A DNA stretch of 64,000 bases from NCBI RefSeq assembly GCF_000420265.1, contig NZ_ATUP01000001.1, positions 2,294,001 through 2,358,000 of the forward strand. The letters run 5' to 3'. The position numbers were made by a program, and so were the translations under genes. The notes under the pieces were generated by a model, which saw nothing but the letters and a program-made list of their open reading frames with translations, was not told the DNA's origin and made no database searches. Origin of the DNA: Oceanicaulis alexandrii DSM 11625 (GTDB lineage: Bacteria > Pseudomonadota > Alphaproteobacteria > Caulobacterales > Maricaulaceae). How positions within the stretch are numbered: the stretch's first letter is position 1; the number at the start of each line of letters is the position of its first letter. Shown piece by piece: positions 18,189 to 26,799 of this stretch.

Positions 18189-20234
18189 ATGAGCAAAGCC
18201 GCCGCTGAAAACGCTGAAGCGACCTCTGAAAATCAGGACGGCCCGCTGCTGGACCTGACTGATCAGACCGTCAAAGCCATGATCAAAACCGCGAAAAAAC
18301 GCGGTTATGTGACCCATGACGAGCTGAACAAGGTCCTGCCGAGCGAAGAATTCAGCTCCGAGCAGATCGAGGACATCCTCGCCCAACTCTCCGAGATGGG
18401 GATTACGGTCGTGGATTCCGAAGAGGATGCGGACACCGACGCGTCCGGCGCCGAGGCTGATGACGAGGAGGACGAGGAAAAGTCCACCGCCGTCACCAAG
18501 AAAGCCAAGGCGGATGTCGTCGCCGGTCAGAACACCACCTCTGCGCAAGACCGCACCGACGACCCGGTGCGCATGTATCTGCGCGAGATGGGTTCGGTCG
18601 AGTTGTTGTCGCGCGAGGGCGAGATCGCCATCGCCAAGCGCATCGAGGCGGGCCGCAATGCGATGATCCGCGGGCTGTGCGAAAGCCCGCTGACCTTTGA
18701 AGCCATCATGGTCTGGCGCGACGAGCTGCGCGAAGGCCAGGTCTTGCTGCGTGACATTATCGACCTGGACGCCACCTATGGCGGCGTGCGTGAAGACGCT
18801 ACCGCGGTGTCTGAAGATGATGAAGACGGCGAAGGCGAGGGTGACGAGGCCAAGGCCGATGACGCCGACGCCAAAACCGATGACGAGTCGTCAGACAGCG
18901 AAGACGGCGAAAAAGCCGAAGGCGAGTCCGAAGGCGACAGCGACGACGATGATGATGATGACGGCGCGAACATGTCGCTTGCCGCCATGGAGGCCGAGCT
19001 GCGCGACGGGGTCATGGAGACCCTGGACGCCATCGCCACCGATTTCGACGTCTTCCGTCAGCTGCAGGACCGTCTGGTCTCCTCGCGCCTGTCCGGCAAG
19101 CATCTGAGCGACAAGGACCAGGCCGCCTATGACGATGTGTTCGAGCGTATCGTGGCGAACCTCAATTCGCTGCACCTGAACAACGCCCGGATCGAGGCGC
19201 TGGTCGAACAGCTGGACGCCATCAACAAGAAACTGATGGGCCTTGAAGGCAAGCTGTTGCGCATGGCGGAAGCCCATGGCGTGCCGCGCACGGACTTCCT
19301 CAAATCCTATCAGGGCCATGAGCTTGATCCTGACTGGCTGAAAGACATGTCCGGCAAGACCAAGGCCTGGACGCGCTTTGTCGAGCGTGAAGAGAAAGAG
19401 GCGGGCGAGCTGCGCGAACAGATCGCCACTCTGGCTCAGGAATCCGGCGTTCCGATCGATGATTACCGCCGCATCGTCGCCACCGTCCAGAAAGGCGCCC
19501 GCGAAGCCCGCGTCGCCAAGAAGGAAATGGTGGAGGCCAACCTGCGCCTGGTGATCTCCATCGCCAAGAAATACACCAATCGCGGCCTGCAATTCCTCGA
19601 CCTCATCCAGGAAGGCAATATCGGCCTGATGAAGGCGGTGGATAAGTTCGAATATCGCCGCGGCTATAAATTCTCCACCTACGCCACCTGGTGGATCCGT
19701 CAGGCGATCACCCGCTCGATCGCCGACCAGGCGCGCACCATCCGTATTCCGGTGCACATGATCGAGACGATCAACAAGATCGTGCGCACCAGCCGTCAGA
19801 TGCTCCACGAGATCGGCCGTGAGCCGACCCCCGAAGAGCTGGCGGAAAAGCTCTCCATGCCGCTTGAGAAAGTGCGCAAGGTGATGAAGATCGCCAAGGA
19901 GCCGATCTCCCTTGAAACCCCGATCGGGGATGAGGAAGACAGCCATCTGGGCGATTTCATCGAGGACAAGAACGCGGTTCTGCCCATCGACGCCGCGATC
20001 CACTCCAACTTGCGCGAAACCACCACTTTGGTGCTCGCCTCGCTTACTCCGCGTGAAGAACGCGTGCTGCGCATGCGCTTCGGCATCGGCATGAACACCG
20101 ACCACACGCTGGAAGAAGTCGGCCAGCAGTTCAGCGTGACCCGCGAGCGGATCCGCCAGATCGAAGCGAAAGCGCTGCGCAAGCTCAAGCACCCGAGCCG
20201 CAGCCGCAAGCTGCGCTCCTTCCTGGACAGCTAG
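18189..20234 (+). CDS. rpoD: RNA polymerase sigma factor RpoD (sigma-70)
   Basis: The primary housekeeping sigma factor, 681 residues. Region 1.1 (residues about 20-80, [19 protein letters not shown]), region 1.2 ([22 protein letters not shown]), region 2 ([36 protein letters not shown]), region 3 and region 4 ([31 protein letters not shown]) are all present. Between regions 1.2 and 2 is the expected non-conserved domain, here containing a strongly acidic stretch at residues about 205-260 with a run of seven aspartates. I chose the ATG at 18189 because MSKAAAEN fits other RpoD starts; an upstream ATG at 18147 is possible. Confidence 0.97.
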   Translation: MSKAAAENAEATSENQDGPLLDLTDQTVKAMIKTAKKRGYVTHDELNKVLPSEEFSSEQIEDILAQLSEMGITVVDSEEDADTDASGAEADDEEDEEKSTAVTKKAKADVVAGQNTTSAQDRTDDPVRMYLREMGSVELLSREGEIAIAKRIEAGRNAMIRGLCESPLTFEAIMVWRDELREGQVLLRDIIDLDATYGGVREDATAVSEDDEDGEGEGDEAKADDADAKTDDESSDSEDGEKAEGESEGDSDDDDDDDGANMSLAAMEAELRDGVMETLDAIATDFDVFRQLQDRLVSSRLSGKHLSDKDQAAYDDVFERIVANLNSLHLNNARIEALVEQLDAINKKLMGLEGKLLRMAEAHGVPRTDFLKSYQGHELDPDWLKDMSGKTKAWTRFVEREEKEAGELREQIATLAQESGVPIDDYRRIVATVQKGAREARVAKKEMVEANLRLVISIAKKYTNRGLQFLDLIQEGNIGLMKAVDKFEYRRGYKFSTYATWWIRQAITRSIADQARTIRIPVHMIETINKIVRTSRQMLHEIGREPTPEELAEKLSMPLEKVRKVMKIAKEPISLETPIGDEEDSHLGDFIEDKNAVLPIDAAIHSNLRETTTLVLASLTPREERVLRMRFGIGMNTDHTLEEVGQQFSVTRERIRQIEAKALRKLKHPSRSRKLRSFLDS

Positions 20235-20260
20235 AGCGCTGGCGACAGACAGACATGAAA

Positions 20261-20288
20261 AGCCCCGCTGGAAACAGCGGGGCTTTTT
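20261..20288 (+). terminator. Rho-independent terminator of rpoD
   Basis: A perfect 10-bp stem AGCCCCGCTG / CAGCGGGGCT around a stable GAAA tetraloop is followed by five T. It begins 27 bases after the rpoD stop. Confidence 0.93.
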
Positions 20289-20375
20289 GCTGCTCGGGGC
20301 GCAACCAATGGGGCGGCGGGGCGTTTGGTTCTTAAGCGCCTTTTCTTTTCCTGCGCCCTGCGCAAATCTTGCCGG

Positions 20376-21746
20376 ATGAACCCTCTGACCCTGTTCCGCT
20401 CTCTCGTCCTGTTGATCCTTCTGGCGAGCGCCTGTGCGCTGTGTCCAGAGACTGCGTTCGCGCAAGCCGAAGGCGGTGAGGCGGGCGGCGAGATCACGCT
20501 TGAGACCGACGCGCCGTCGGACGCCGCCATCGCGCAACGCATAGCCACGATCTTTGGCGAGATCGACACCCTGTCCGGGGTCGAAATCAGTGTTGAGTCA
20601 GGCGTCGTCACCCTGACGGGGGAAACCCTGACCGCCGACGCCGCCAGCCGCGCCGAGGCGCTGGCGCTTCGGGTCGAGGGCGTGGTGACGGTGGAGAACC
20701 GGATCGACCGTGATCTGTCGGTCTCCACCCGCGTCGCGCCCGCCATGGGCGAGTTGGAGACGACGCTGCAAGACCTTGTGCGGATCATTCCGCTGCTGGC
20801 CTTGGCGATGGCGGTGTTTCTGGTCCTTGGCGGGGTCGGCTGGCTGTTAAGTCGCTGGGACGGACTGTGGCGGCTGCTCGCGCCCAACAGCTTTGTGGCC
20901 GATCTTCTGGGCTCCACGGTGTTCAGCCTGTTCGTGGTGTTCGGACTGGTGTCGGCGCTGACCTTGCTGGACTCCACGGCGTTTCTCGGGGCGCTCTTGG
21001 GCGCGGCGGGCGTGATCGGTCTCGCGGTCGGGTTCGCGGTCAAGGACACCATCGAGAACTACATCGCCTCGATCATGCTGTCGGTGCGCCAGCCGTTTCG
21101 CCCTAACGACCATGTGGTCATCGACGGGCAAGAGGGGCGGGTGATCCGTCTCACCTCGCGCGCCACCGTGTTGATGACGCTGGAGGGCAATCATCTGCGC
21201 CTGCCCAATGCGCTGGTCTTCAAGGCGGTCATTCTCAACTACACCCGCAATCCCGAGCGCCGGTTTGATTTCACCCTGGGCGTGGACCCCGAGGATGATC
21301 CGTTATCGGCGCTCGAGACCGGCCTTGAGGCGCTCAAGACTTTGAGCTTCGTCATGGCGGAGCCCGATCCGGCGGCCGGCATCCGCGAAGTGGGCGATTC
21401 CACCATCAACCTCATTTTCTCCGCCTGGATCGACCAGACCGACGCAGATTTTCTCAAATCCCGTTCGGTGGCGATTGCGACCGTCAAGGCGGCGCTGGAT
21501 GAGGCCGGCTTCACCTTGCCTGATCCGACCTATCGCCTGCGGATTGACAGCGGCGTCTTGCCGACAGCGGCGGCGAAGCCCAAACCCGAGCCCGACACAG
21601 ACCGCGCACCCGTACGACCAGCCAAGACGCCGAGCGCTGAGATCACGGACGTCGCGCCTGACACATCGCTGGCCGAACGCGTCGAGGAAGAGCGCCGGGA
21701 GGCGAAGTCGGGCGATTTGCTGTCAGAAGACGCGCCGAGCGAATAG
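20376..21746 (+). CDS. Mechanosensitive ion channel (MscS family) with N-terminal BON domain
   Basis: 457 residues. A signal peptide (LVLLILLASACALC, cleavage near AFAQA) is followed by a periplasmic BON domain (residues about 50-115: ISVESGVVTLTGETLTAD, VEGVVTVENRIDRD). Three hydrophobic segments lie at about 130-230, then the MscS pore helix (LLGAAGVIGLAVGFAVKDTIEN), the beta domain (RPNDHVVIDGQEGRVIRLTSRAT, LRLPNALVF) and a charged C-terminal tail. It releases solutes on hypo-osmotic shock. The BON domain may bind membrane or peptidoglycan; that is inference. The start fits the signal peptide, while an upstream in-frame ATG does not. Confidence 0.92.
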   Translation: MNPLTLFRSLVLLILLASACALCPETAFAQAEGGEAGGEITLETDAPSDAAIAQRIATIFGEIDTLSGVEISVESGVVTLTGETLTADAASRAEALALRVEGVVTVENRIDRDLSVSTRVAPAMGELETTLQDLVRIIPLLALAMAVFLVLGGVGWLLSRWDGLWRLLAPNSFVADLLGSTVFSLFVVFGLVSALTLLDSTAFLGALLGAAGVIGLAVGFAVKDTIENYIASIMLSVRQPFRPNDHVVIDGQEGRVIRLTSRATVLMTLEGNHLRLPNALVFKAVILNYTRNPERRFDFTLGVDPEDDPLSALETGLEALKTLSFVMAEPDPAAGIREVGDSTINLIFSAWIDQTDADFLKSRSVAIATVKAALDEAGFTLPDPTYRLRIDSGVLPTAAAKPKPEPDTDRAPVRPAKTPSAEITDVAPDTSLAERVEEERREAKSGDLLSEDAPSE

Positions 21747-21793
21747 GCGAGGGCGAGCCCCTCGGCCTCAACTCACACCGTAAAGGATATCCC

Positions 21794-22252
21794 ATGAGCC
21801 AGTCAGACCTGACCGTCCGGGCCGCGCGCCCCCGCGACGCCGCCGCAATCGCCCGTCTGTCGCGCGAACTCAATGAAGTGGTCGGCGATTCAACCGAGCA
21901 CTGCACGCCGGAAAACATCAAGACCACCCTGTTCGGTCATGACGCCAGCTTTCACGTGCTGGTTGCGGCGGCTCAGGATGGCGAGCCCATCGGCTATGCC
22001 GTCTGGCACGCCTATTACGATTCTGGCCATGGCGGCGCGGGCGCCTGGCTGGCCGAAGTGTGCGTGGGCAAGGCCGGCCGCGGCGAGGGCGCGGGCCGCG
22101 CCCTTTTTGAAGCCGTGGTCGAGGATGTGCGCGAAAGCCCGGCCACCTTCTTGATGTGGACCAGCTCTGAAACCGAAGCCGCCGAAGCGCTCTATGAAAG
22201 CTCGGGCGGGTTCGCGAAACCGGTGAGGCGCTGGGAGCTGAACGGGCTATAG
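21794..22252 (+). CDS. GNAT family N-acetyltransferase
   Basis: A 152-residue acetyltransferase. TVRAARPRDAAAIARLSRELNE is the typical first strand and helix; WLAEVCVGKAGRGEGAGRALFEAVV is motif A with the acetyl-CoA loop (GKAGRGEGAG), and YESSGGFAKPVRRWEL ends the fold. The acetyl acceptor cannot be predicted. AAAGGA lies six bases before the ATG. It follows the MscS gene by 47 bases and may share its transcript. Confidence 0.88.
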   Translation: MSQSDLTVRAARPRDAAAIARLSRELNEVVGDSTEHCTPENIKTTLFGHDASFHVLVAAAQDGEPIGYAVWHAYYDSGHGGAGAWLAEVCVGKAGRGEGAGRALFEAVVEDVRESPATFLMWTSSETEAAEALYESSGGFAKPVRRWELNGL

Positions 22253-22352
22253 GGGTGGGCGGCCAGCGTCATACTCCCTTCACCTTGAGGGTTTGTCATT
22301 AGGGAGTGAGGCTCTCACCGTGCTAGCCGGGATAAGGATAGGGGGGGATTGC

Positions 22353-23465
22353 ATGCTCAGAACAGGCTTGATGATGCTGGCGCTGTCGACCGCGCCGGCC
22401 CAGGCGCAAGAGGCTCCCGCTCCGCGTCTCGAGGCGGTGGACGCAGCGGTCATTCCGATCATGGACGAGGGGCAGTTTCCCGGCGTGGCGGTGGCGGTGC
22501 TGGAGAACGGCCAACCGGTGCACGTGGGCGAATATGGCTTTGCGAGCCTGGAGCATTCCACCCCCGCAAGCGCAGCTACCGTGTTCGAGCTCGCCTCGCT
22601 CACCAAGCATATGACCGCCCTGATGGTGCTCAGCCTGGCTGAAGAGGAGCGTCTGTCGCTCGATGATCCGCTCTCCTTCCATGTCGCAGACACGGCTGAA
22701 GCCTGGTCCGCCATCACGATCAACCAGCTTATGAGCCATATGGCCGGTCTGACGCACCGGTTTGAGGCCATGCCCAATGGCCAGTTCCAGATCGCCTATT
22801 CCACTGATCAGATGCTGGCCTCAGCGATCGAGACCCCGCTTCAATCAGAACCGGGCACGGACTGGAGCTATTCTGATCAGGGCTATTTCCTGTTGGGTCT
22901 CATCATCGAGAGTGTCACCGGGCAGTCCTTCGAGACGGCCCTGAGGGACAGGTTCTGGGCGCGGCTGGGCATGGATCAGACACGCATGCTCGACCAGTCC
23001 GCCATCGTGCCTCATCGCGCGGAGGGTTATGGCGTGTATGACGGTGAGCTGGCGCGCAATCGGCGGGTCTGGCAGTTCGGCCTGACCTCGCATTTCGGCG
23101 TCACTTCATCACTCAACGATCTGATGATCTGGGAGGCCGAGCTGGATGACCCGAAGGTGCTTGATTCTGCTGTCATCGCGCAGGCCGCCGAGATCCAGCG
23201 CGCTTTTGATGCGGGCGAAAGCTGCGAGCGCTGGGGCTATGCGCGCGGCTGGTGGAGCCATGATGTGGAGGGTCGCCAGATCACCAGCCATGCCGGTTAT
23301 TCCGGCACAGCCTATGTGCGAGACATGACGACGGGGCAGTCCGTGATCGTCTTGACCAATCGCGAGGACGGGGAGGGGCTTGTCTCTCCCATGGCGATCG
23401 CCTGGGCCGCAGGCCATGCCGCCGGAATGGACGTGCCAGAAGGCGGCCTGACCTGCTGGCGCTAG
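22353..23465 (+). CDS. Serine hydrolase of the beta-lactamase/penicillin-binding (class C-like) family, exported
   Basis: 370 residues with a short signal peptide (cleavage near APAQAQ). The catalytic tetrad S82-L-T-K85 is in FELASLTKHM, the tyrosine motif is YSDQGY, and the third motif region reads SHAGYSG. Family members include esterases, D-aminopeptidases and AmpC-type enzymes. The HAG rather than KTG third motif favours an esterase or peptidase over a true beta-lactamase. The ATG is preceded by a G-rich site. It converges on the arsM-like gene with a four-base gap. Confidence 0.88.
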   Translation: MLRTGLMMLALSTAPAQAQEAPAPRLEAVDAAVIPIMDEGQFPGVAVAVLENGQPVHVGEYGFASLEHSTPASAATVFELASLTKHMTALMVLSLAEEERLSLDDPLSFHVADTAEAWSAITINQLMSHMAGLTHRFEAMPNGQFQIAYSTDQMLASAIETPLQSEPGTDWSYSDQGYFLLGLIIESVTGQSFETALRDRFWARLGMDQTRMLDQSAIVPHRAEGYGVYDGELARNRRVWQFGLTSHFGVTSSLNDLMIWEAELDDPKVLDSAVIAQAAEIQRAFDAGESCERWGYARGWWSHDVEGRQITSHAGYSGTAYVRDMTTGQSVIVLTNREDGEGLVSPMAIAWAAGHAAGMDVPEGGLTCWR

Positions 23466-23469
23466 GTCT

Positions 23470-24318
23470 TTACCCGCAACAAGACCCGCTGCTGGGCGCA
23501 TGCGGGGAGGGTAATGTGAACGGATCGCCGGTTTCCTGACGCGGGGCGTCATTGGCGGGCGCGGGGCGCAGTTCGACCGTGGCGGAGACGAATTTGAGAC
23601 CGTCCAGTTTCTCGATCAGGGCGTCATCACTGATCGCCAGCGGGCGGTGATCGACGAGCTCCGGCGCGTCAAAGCCGGTGTCCTCGGCGATGGCGAGAAA
23701 ATCTGACCAGGCCAAAGCGCCAGCCAGGCATTCGCCATAGAGCACCGGGTCGGTGCGCAGGTCTTCCGGCACGGCGCGCTCGGCGTAGACATCCGCGAAA
23801 TGCATCACACCGTCAGGCTTCAGAAGATGACGCACGCCCGCAAACACCGCCGGTTTGTCAGTGGAGAGATTGATCACGCAGTTTGAGATGATCAGATCAA
23901 AGCTGCCCGCTTCAAGGTCGAGCTGGTCGAGCGCCTCGATATAGCCCTTGAGGAAGCGGGTGTTGGGTTTGGCATAGCCGAAGCGATCGGCGTGCCAGGT
24001 CTCATGCTCAAGCGCGACGGCAAGCTGGTTGTCGGTCATGTCGACGCCGACGACTTCGCCGGTTTCGCCCACCAATTGGGCCAGCAGGAACACGTCGCGC
24101 CCCGTGCCGCAGCCCAGATCCAGCACGCGCTTTCCTGTGATGTCCTCGGGCGCGATCAGGCCACAGCCATAGTATTTGTTCGCCACGTCGGGATGAATGT
24201 TTGTCAGCGCGTCGCGGATATGGGGTTCGGGCGCGGAGATCTCGCAGCAGGCGTCTGATTTCAGATCGCCGCTCGATTGCAGCACGTCGCCATAATAATC
24301 CCGAACCTGTTCGCGCAT
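23470..24318 (-). CDS. arsM: Arsenite S-adenosylmethionine methyltransferase (ArsM-like)
   Basis: 282 residues. It starts REQVRDYYGDVLQSSGDLK, then shows DACCEI (C24, C25), YYGCGL (C52), the SAM-binding RVLDLGCGTGRD and VVGVDMTDNQL, ISNCVINLS and YGECLAGAL. These cysteines and motifs are the hallmark of ArsM enzymes, which methylate As(III). The C-terminus ends in a Cys-Cys pair (GSCCG), also common in the family. No arsR, arsB or arsC is nearby. The remaining uncertainty is whether the substrate is arsenite or a related metalloid. Confidence 0.88.
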   Translation of the reverse strand: MREQVRDYYGDVLQSSGDLKSDACCEISAPEPHIRDALTNIHPDVANKYYGCGLIAPEDITGKRVLDLGCGTGRDVFLLAQLVGETGEVVGVDMTDNQLAVALEHETWHADRFGYAKPNTRFLKGYIEALDQLDLEAGSFDLIISNCVINLSTDKPAVFAGVRHLLKPDGVMHFADVYAERAVPEDLRTDPVLYGECLAGALAWSDFLAIAEDTGFDAPELVDHRPLAISDDALIEKLDGLKFVSATVELRPAPANDAPRQETGDPFTLPSPHAPSSGSCCG

Positions 24319-24417
24319 GTCTGACTTTCCAAGCCGCCGCTGAATTGATGCGGGACTGTTTCAGATTTACCCCTCAGGGTCGAGACACAGACTGGTGAGG
24401 TTTAAGGAGACGCGCAC

Positions 24418-24840
24418 ATGCCGCAGACGGTGCTGGAGATCGAAACCCGCGGGCCCGGCCTGTATGAGGTCACTCGCGATGCGGCGCGGTTCGTGGCGGC
24501 GTCGGGCATGGACGAGGGGCTTCTGACCTGTTTCGTCCGCCATACATCGGCGTCGGTCGTGATCCAGGAGAACGCCGACCCTGACGTGCAGCGCGATCTG
24601 CAGGCGTTTTTCGCGCGGCTGGTTCCGCGCTCGGATGATCCGTCGATGGCTTGGCTCAGCCACACCACCGAAGGCCCGGACGACATGCCCGCCCATATCA
24701 AGTCCGCGCTGACGGCGGCTTCAGTGGGCGTGCCGGTCAGCGGCGGCCGGTTGATGCTCGGGACCTGGCAGGGGCTCTACCTGTTTGAGCATCGTGACCG
24801 GCCGCATATCCGGCAGATGGTGCTGCACCTTTCGGCCTAG
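24418..24840 (+). CDS. YjbQ/UPF0047 family protein
   Basis: 140 residues, full length for the family. Conserved motifs are CFVRHTSASVVIQENADPDV, DDMPAHIKSALT and LMLGTWQGLYLFEHRD. YjbQ proteins have weak thiamine-phosphate synthase activity and a likely metal site formed by the His and Asp residues; the physiological role is unsettled. GGAGA lies upstream of the ATG. It diverges from arsM and converges on the DUF4349 gene with shared CTAG stop bases. Confidence 0.9.
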   Translation: MPQTVLEIETRGPGLYEVTRDAARFVAASGMDEGLLTCFVRHTSASVVIQENADPDVQRDLQAFFARLVPRSDDPSMAWLSHTTEGPDDMPAHIKSALTAASVGVPVSGGRLMLGTWQGLYLFEHRDRPHIRQMVLHLSA

Positions 24841-25760
24841 CTCGCCGCTTTCTTCCGGCGCAGCAGACGGCGGAAGCCGATGACGACCCCTGAGATCACC
24901 GGCACTGCGATCACCAGCCAGGGCAGGGCGCCGGCGAGGAACAGGATCAGGCTGGCGACGGAATTGGCGAACACCTCGCCCATTTCCTTGAACGCGCGCC
25001 CGATGGGATTGAAGGTTTCAGGCTCCACCACCTGACGCTCGGCCTGATAGTTCAGGGTCAGCATGGAGGTGTTCACCCGCTGGCGCAGGGCGGCCAGAAC
25101 GCTCGCCTGGGCGTCGAGATTGGCCTGCACGTTCGCGAGCTCCCGCTCCACCGCCAGCAGATCACTGAGATCGCCGTCGCGGGTCTCCAGCAGCTGTTGC
25201 AGCCGGTCGCGCAAGGTGGTCTGGGCCGCAACGCGCGCGGCAGTGTCCACGATGCGCGTGGTCAGATCCTCGACCGAGGTCTGGTCTGACAGCACCTGGC
25301 CGCCCAGCTCTTCGGTCTCGCCTTCAAGCCCGGCGCGGAACTCAACGATCCAGTCCGGCGCGGCGCGCAGCTGCAGATAGGCGCTGGGGCGCGGCCCGTC
25401 GGCATTGTTCACCTGCGCGCGGATCACCTGGCAGGTCGCGGGACCCGCGGTCTGACACGCCGCCACATGGCTGGCCTGTGTGGCCGCCAGAACCTCGCCC
25501 GGCAGCTCGAGGCTGGTTTGATAGGTGTAGGCCAGCAAGGGCGCGGAGACGTCCTGCGGCGCGGTCTGAGCGGCGCCGGAGCCTGCGACCGTCACGGCCT
25601 CTGACCGGGCGCGCATGGGGGCGGGGGCCGCCTGCGGGGCCTCCATCATCGCCATGTCATCGACCATATAGCCTTCGGAATCGGTGGTGTAGCTCGATTG
25701 TTGATCGCAGCCGACCAGCGCGGCGCTGGCGATCAGTATCAGTCCTGTGGTCCGAACCAT
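24837..25760 (-). CDS. DUF4349 lipoprotein with C-terminal membrane segment
   Basis: 307 residues. A lipoprotein signal (LILIASAALVGC, lipobox cysteine at residue 18) is followed by a Met/Ala/Pro-rich linker. The DUF4349 core has a long coiled coil (SVEDLTTRIVDTAARVAAQTTLRDRL...DLLAVERELANVQANLDAQASVLAALRQRV) and a C-terminal transmembrane helix (about residues 272-295) with a basic RRLLRRKK tail. It should span from an acylated N-terminus to the inner membrane. Function is unknown; homologues are envelope proteins of unassigned role. Confidence 0.85.
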   Translation of the reverse strand: MVRTTGLILIASAALVGCDQQSSYTTDSEGYMVDDMAMMEAPQAAPAPMRARSEAVTVAGSGAAQTAPQDVSAPLLAYTYQTSLELPGEVLAATQASHVAACQTAGPATCQVIRAQVNNADGPRPSAYLQLRAAPDWIVEFRAGLEGETEELGGQVLSDQTSVEDLTTRIVDTAARVAAQTTLRDRLQQLLETRDGDLSDLLAVERELANVQANLDAQASVLAALRQRVNTSMLTLNYQAERQVVEPETFNPIGRAFKEMGEVFANSVASLILFLAGALPWLVIAVPVISGVVIGFRRLLRRKKAAS

Positions 25761-25984
25761 GTGGTCTCTCCCCTCAATTCGCCCGTGTGAACCTTATCAT
25801 GCGCAGAGCCTAGCTGAACCGGAGTTGAAAGGGCGCGGCGATTTCAAGGCGATTGCGAGGCGGCGCCGGCGGCGCGCTCGCTCAGCGCCTGCGTCAGTTC
25901 GGCGGGTGCGCCCGCGCCGCTATTTGCTAGTCTGGCGCAAAGCGCGGCGCTCTGATTCGCGCCGCCTCGCCAAGGAGCTCGCCC

Positions 25985-26281
25985 ATGACCACCGCCCCGC
26001 TCGGATCCAAAGCCAATCCCAGCAAACACGATTGCCTGCCCGATCTCGCCGATGACGAGCCCTATTTCGTCATTCGCGCCGACGACCCGCTGGCCAACGC
26101 GCTTGTGGAGCTGCACGCCTATATCGGCGCGGGCCAGGCGGGCGCCGCCCATAACAAGCTGGCGGAAATCATGGAACTGACCCGCGAACAACCGCCGCGC
26201 CCCGCCGGCAGCCCCAAATACCGCGAAACCTTCGCCATCTCCCTGTCCATGGAAGCCTGGCGCGGCCAGCACCCGAAATAA
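25985..26281 (+). CDS. Small unknown protein
   Basis: 98 residues that I do not recognise. No signal peptide or membrane span; a helical core (DPLANALVELHAYIGAGQAGAAHNKLAEIMELTREQPP) is flanked by polar ends. AAGGAG sits eight bases before the ATG and codon use matches the neighbours, so it is probably a real gene. It stands alone between a divergent lipoprotein gene and the repeat-rich gap before the restriction-modification island. Confidence 0.65.
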   Translation: MTTAPLGSKANPSKHDCLPDLADDEPYFVIRADDPLANALVELHAYIGAGQAGAAHNKLAEIMELTREQPPRPAGSPKYRETFAISLSMEAWRGQHPK

Positions 26282-26311
26282 AGGCCGGAGCGGCGCGCGG
26301 AGTGTCCCGAT

Positions 26312-26343
26312 GGGAGTCATGAGAGTCTCATCGGGGTGACTCC
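26312..26343. repeat. Nested inverted repeat downstream of the small unknown gene
   Basis: An outer arm pair GGAGTC / GACTCC encloses a 13-base odd palindrome ATGAGA-G-TCTCAT (26319-26331). There is no T-run, so it is not a canonical terminator. It could be a transcript-stabilising hairpin or a protein site; function is unknown. Confidence 0.35.
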
Positions 26344-26486
26344 TATGACGACTACCATGACTCTCACGCCTCTGATGGCGGCGGAACGGCGTCTGTGAAC
26401 CCTGAGAAAGAACGCCGCGGAGTCTAGCGCCGTCCAAGGCGAGGGGGATTGGGGGCGTCTGAGGCTCTCGCCTGTCCCCCGTTTTT

Positions 26487-26572
26487 TCCTCTGTCCCGGA
26501 CTTGGTCCGGGACCCAGAGATCATCCAGCGCCGCGCATCCGGCTCTGGACCCCGCCTTCGCGGGGACAGAGA
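26487..26572 (+). repeat. Dispersed palindromic repeat, family A, copy 1
   Basis: The core GACCCAGAGATCATC...GCGCC...CATCCGGCTCTGGA, enclosed by GC-rich inverted arms ending in GGGACAGAG, recurs at 48545-48629 and inverted at 54475-54556. This REP-like element can form two hairpins joined by a conserved linker. It lies between the small unknown gene and the restriction island. Confidence 0.75.
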
Positions 26573-26589
26573 CTAAGAGTCTCTTCCTT

Positions 26590-26680
26590 CGGTCCTCGGA
26601 CTTGATCCGGGGACCCATACCCAGCCGAGCCGCCGCATGGACCTCCGGGTCAATCCCGAAGGCCGAGAGGCTGGGGGCAA
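26590..26680. repeat. Second palindromic intergenic element beside family A
   Basis: Arms around CTTCGG...GGACTTGATCCGGGGACCC and CTCCGGGTCAATCCCGAAG are imperfect inverted complements. It follows the family A copy directly and ends shortly before the sequence turns AT-rich at about 26715. The remaining ~120 bases up to the nuclease gene hold no gene that I can see. Confidence 0.45.
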
Positions 26681-26799
26681 TTTCTCCACCATTCCCACCT
26701 TGGACAAGCTGGAGAGGCTAGAGATACGTTCAGTGAAAGTCTTCTATAATCAAAAATTAGTGAGGATCTAATGTGGCAGAAATTGATCAAATATTGGAT

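Noticed and set aside
18891-20537. A 548-codon minus-strand open frame opposite rpoD
   Set aside because: Antisense to an unmistakable sigma-70 gene, running through its terminator as well; no domain seen.
22353-23465. A beta-lactamase controlled by the BlaI/M56 pair
   Set aside because: It is 17 kb away, lacks a KTG motif, and no copy of the operator dyad was noticed upstream.
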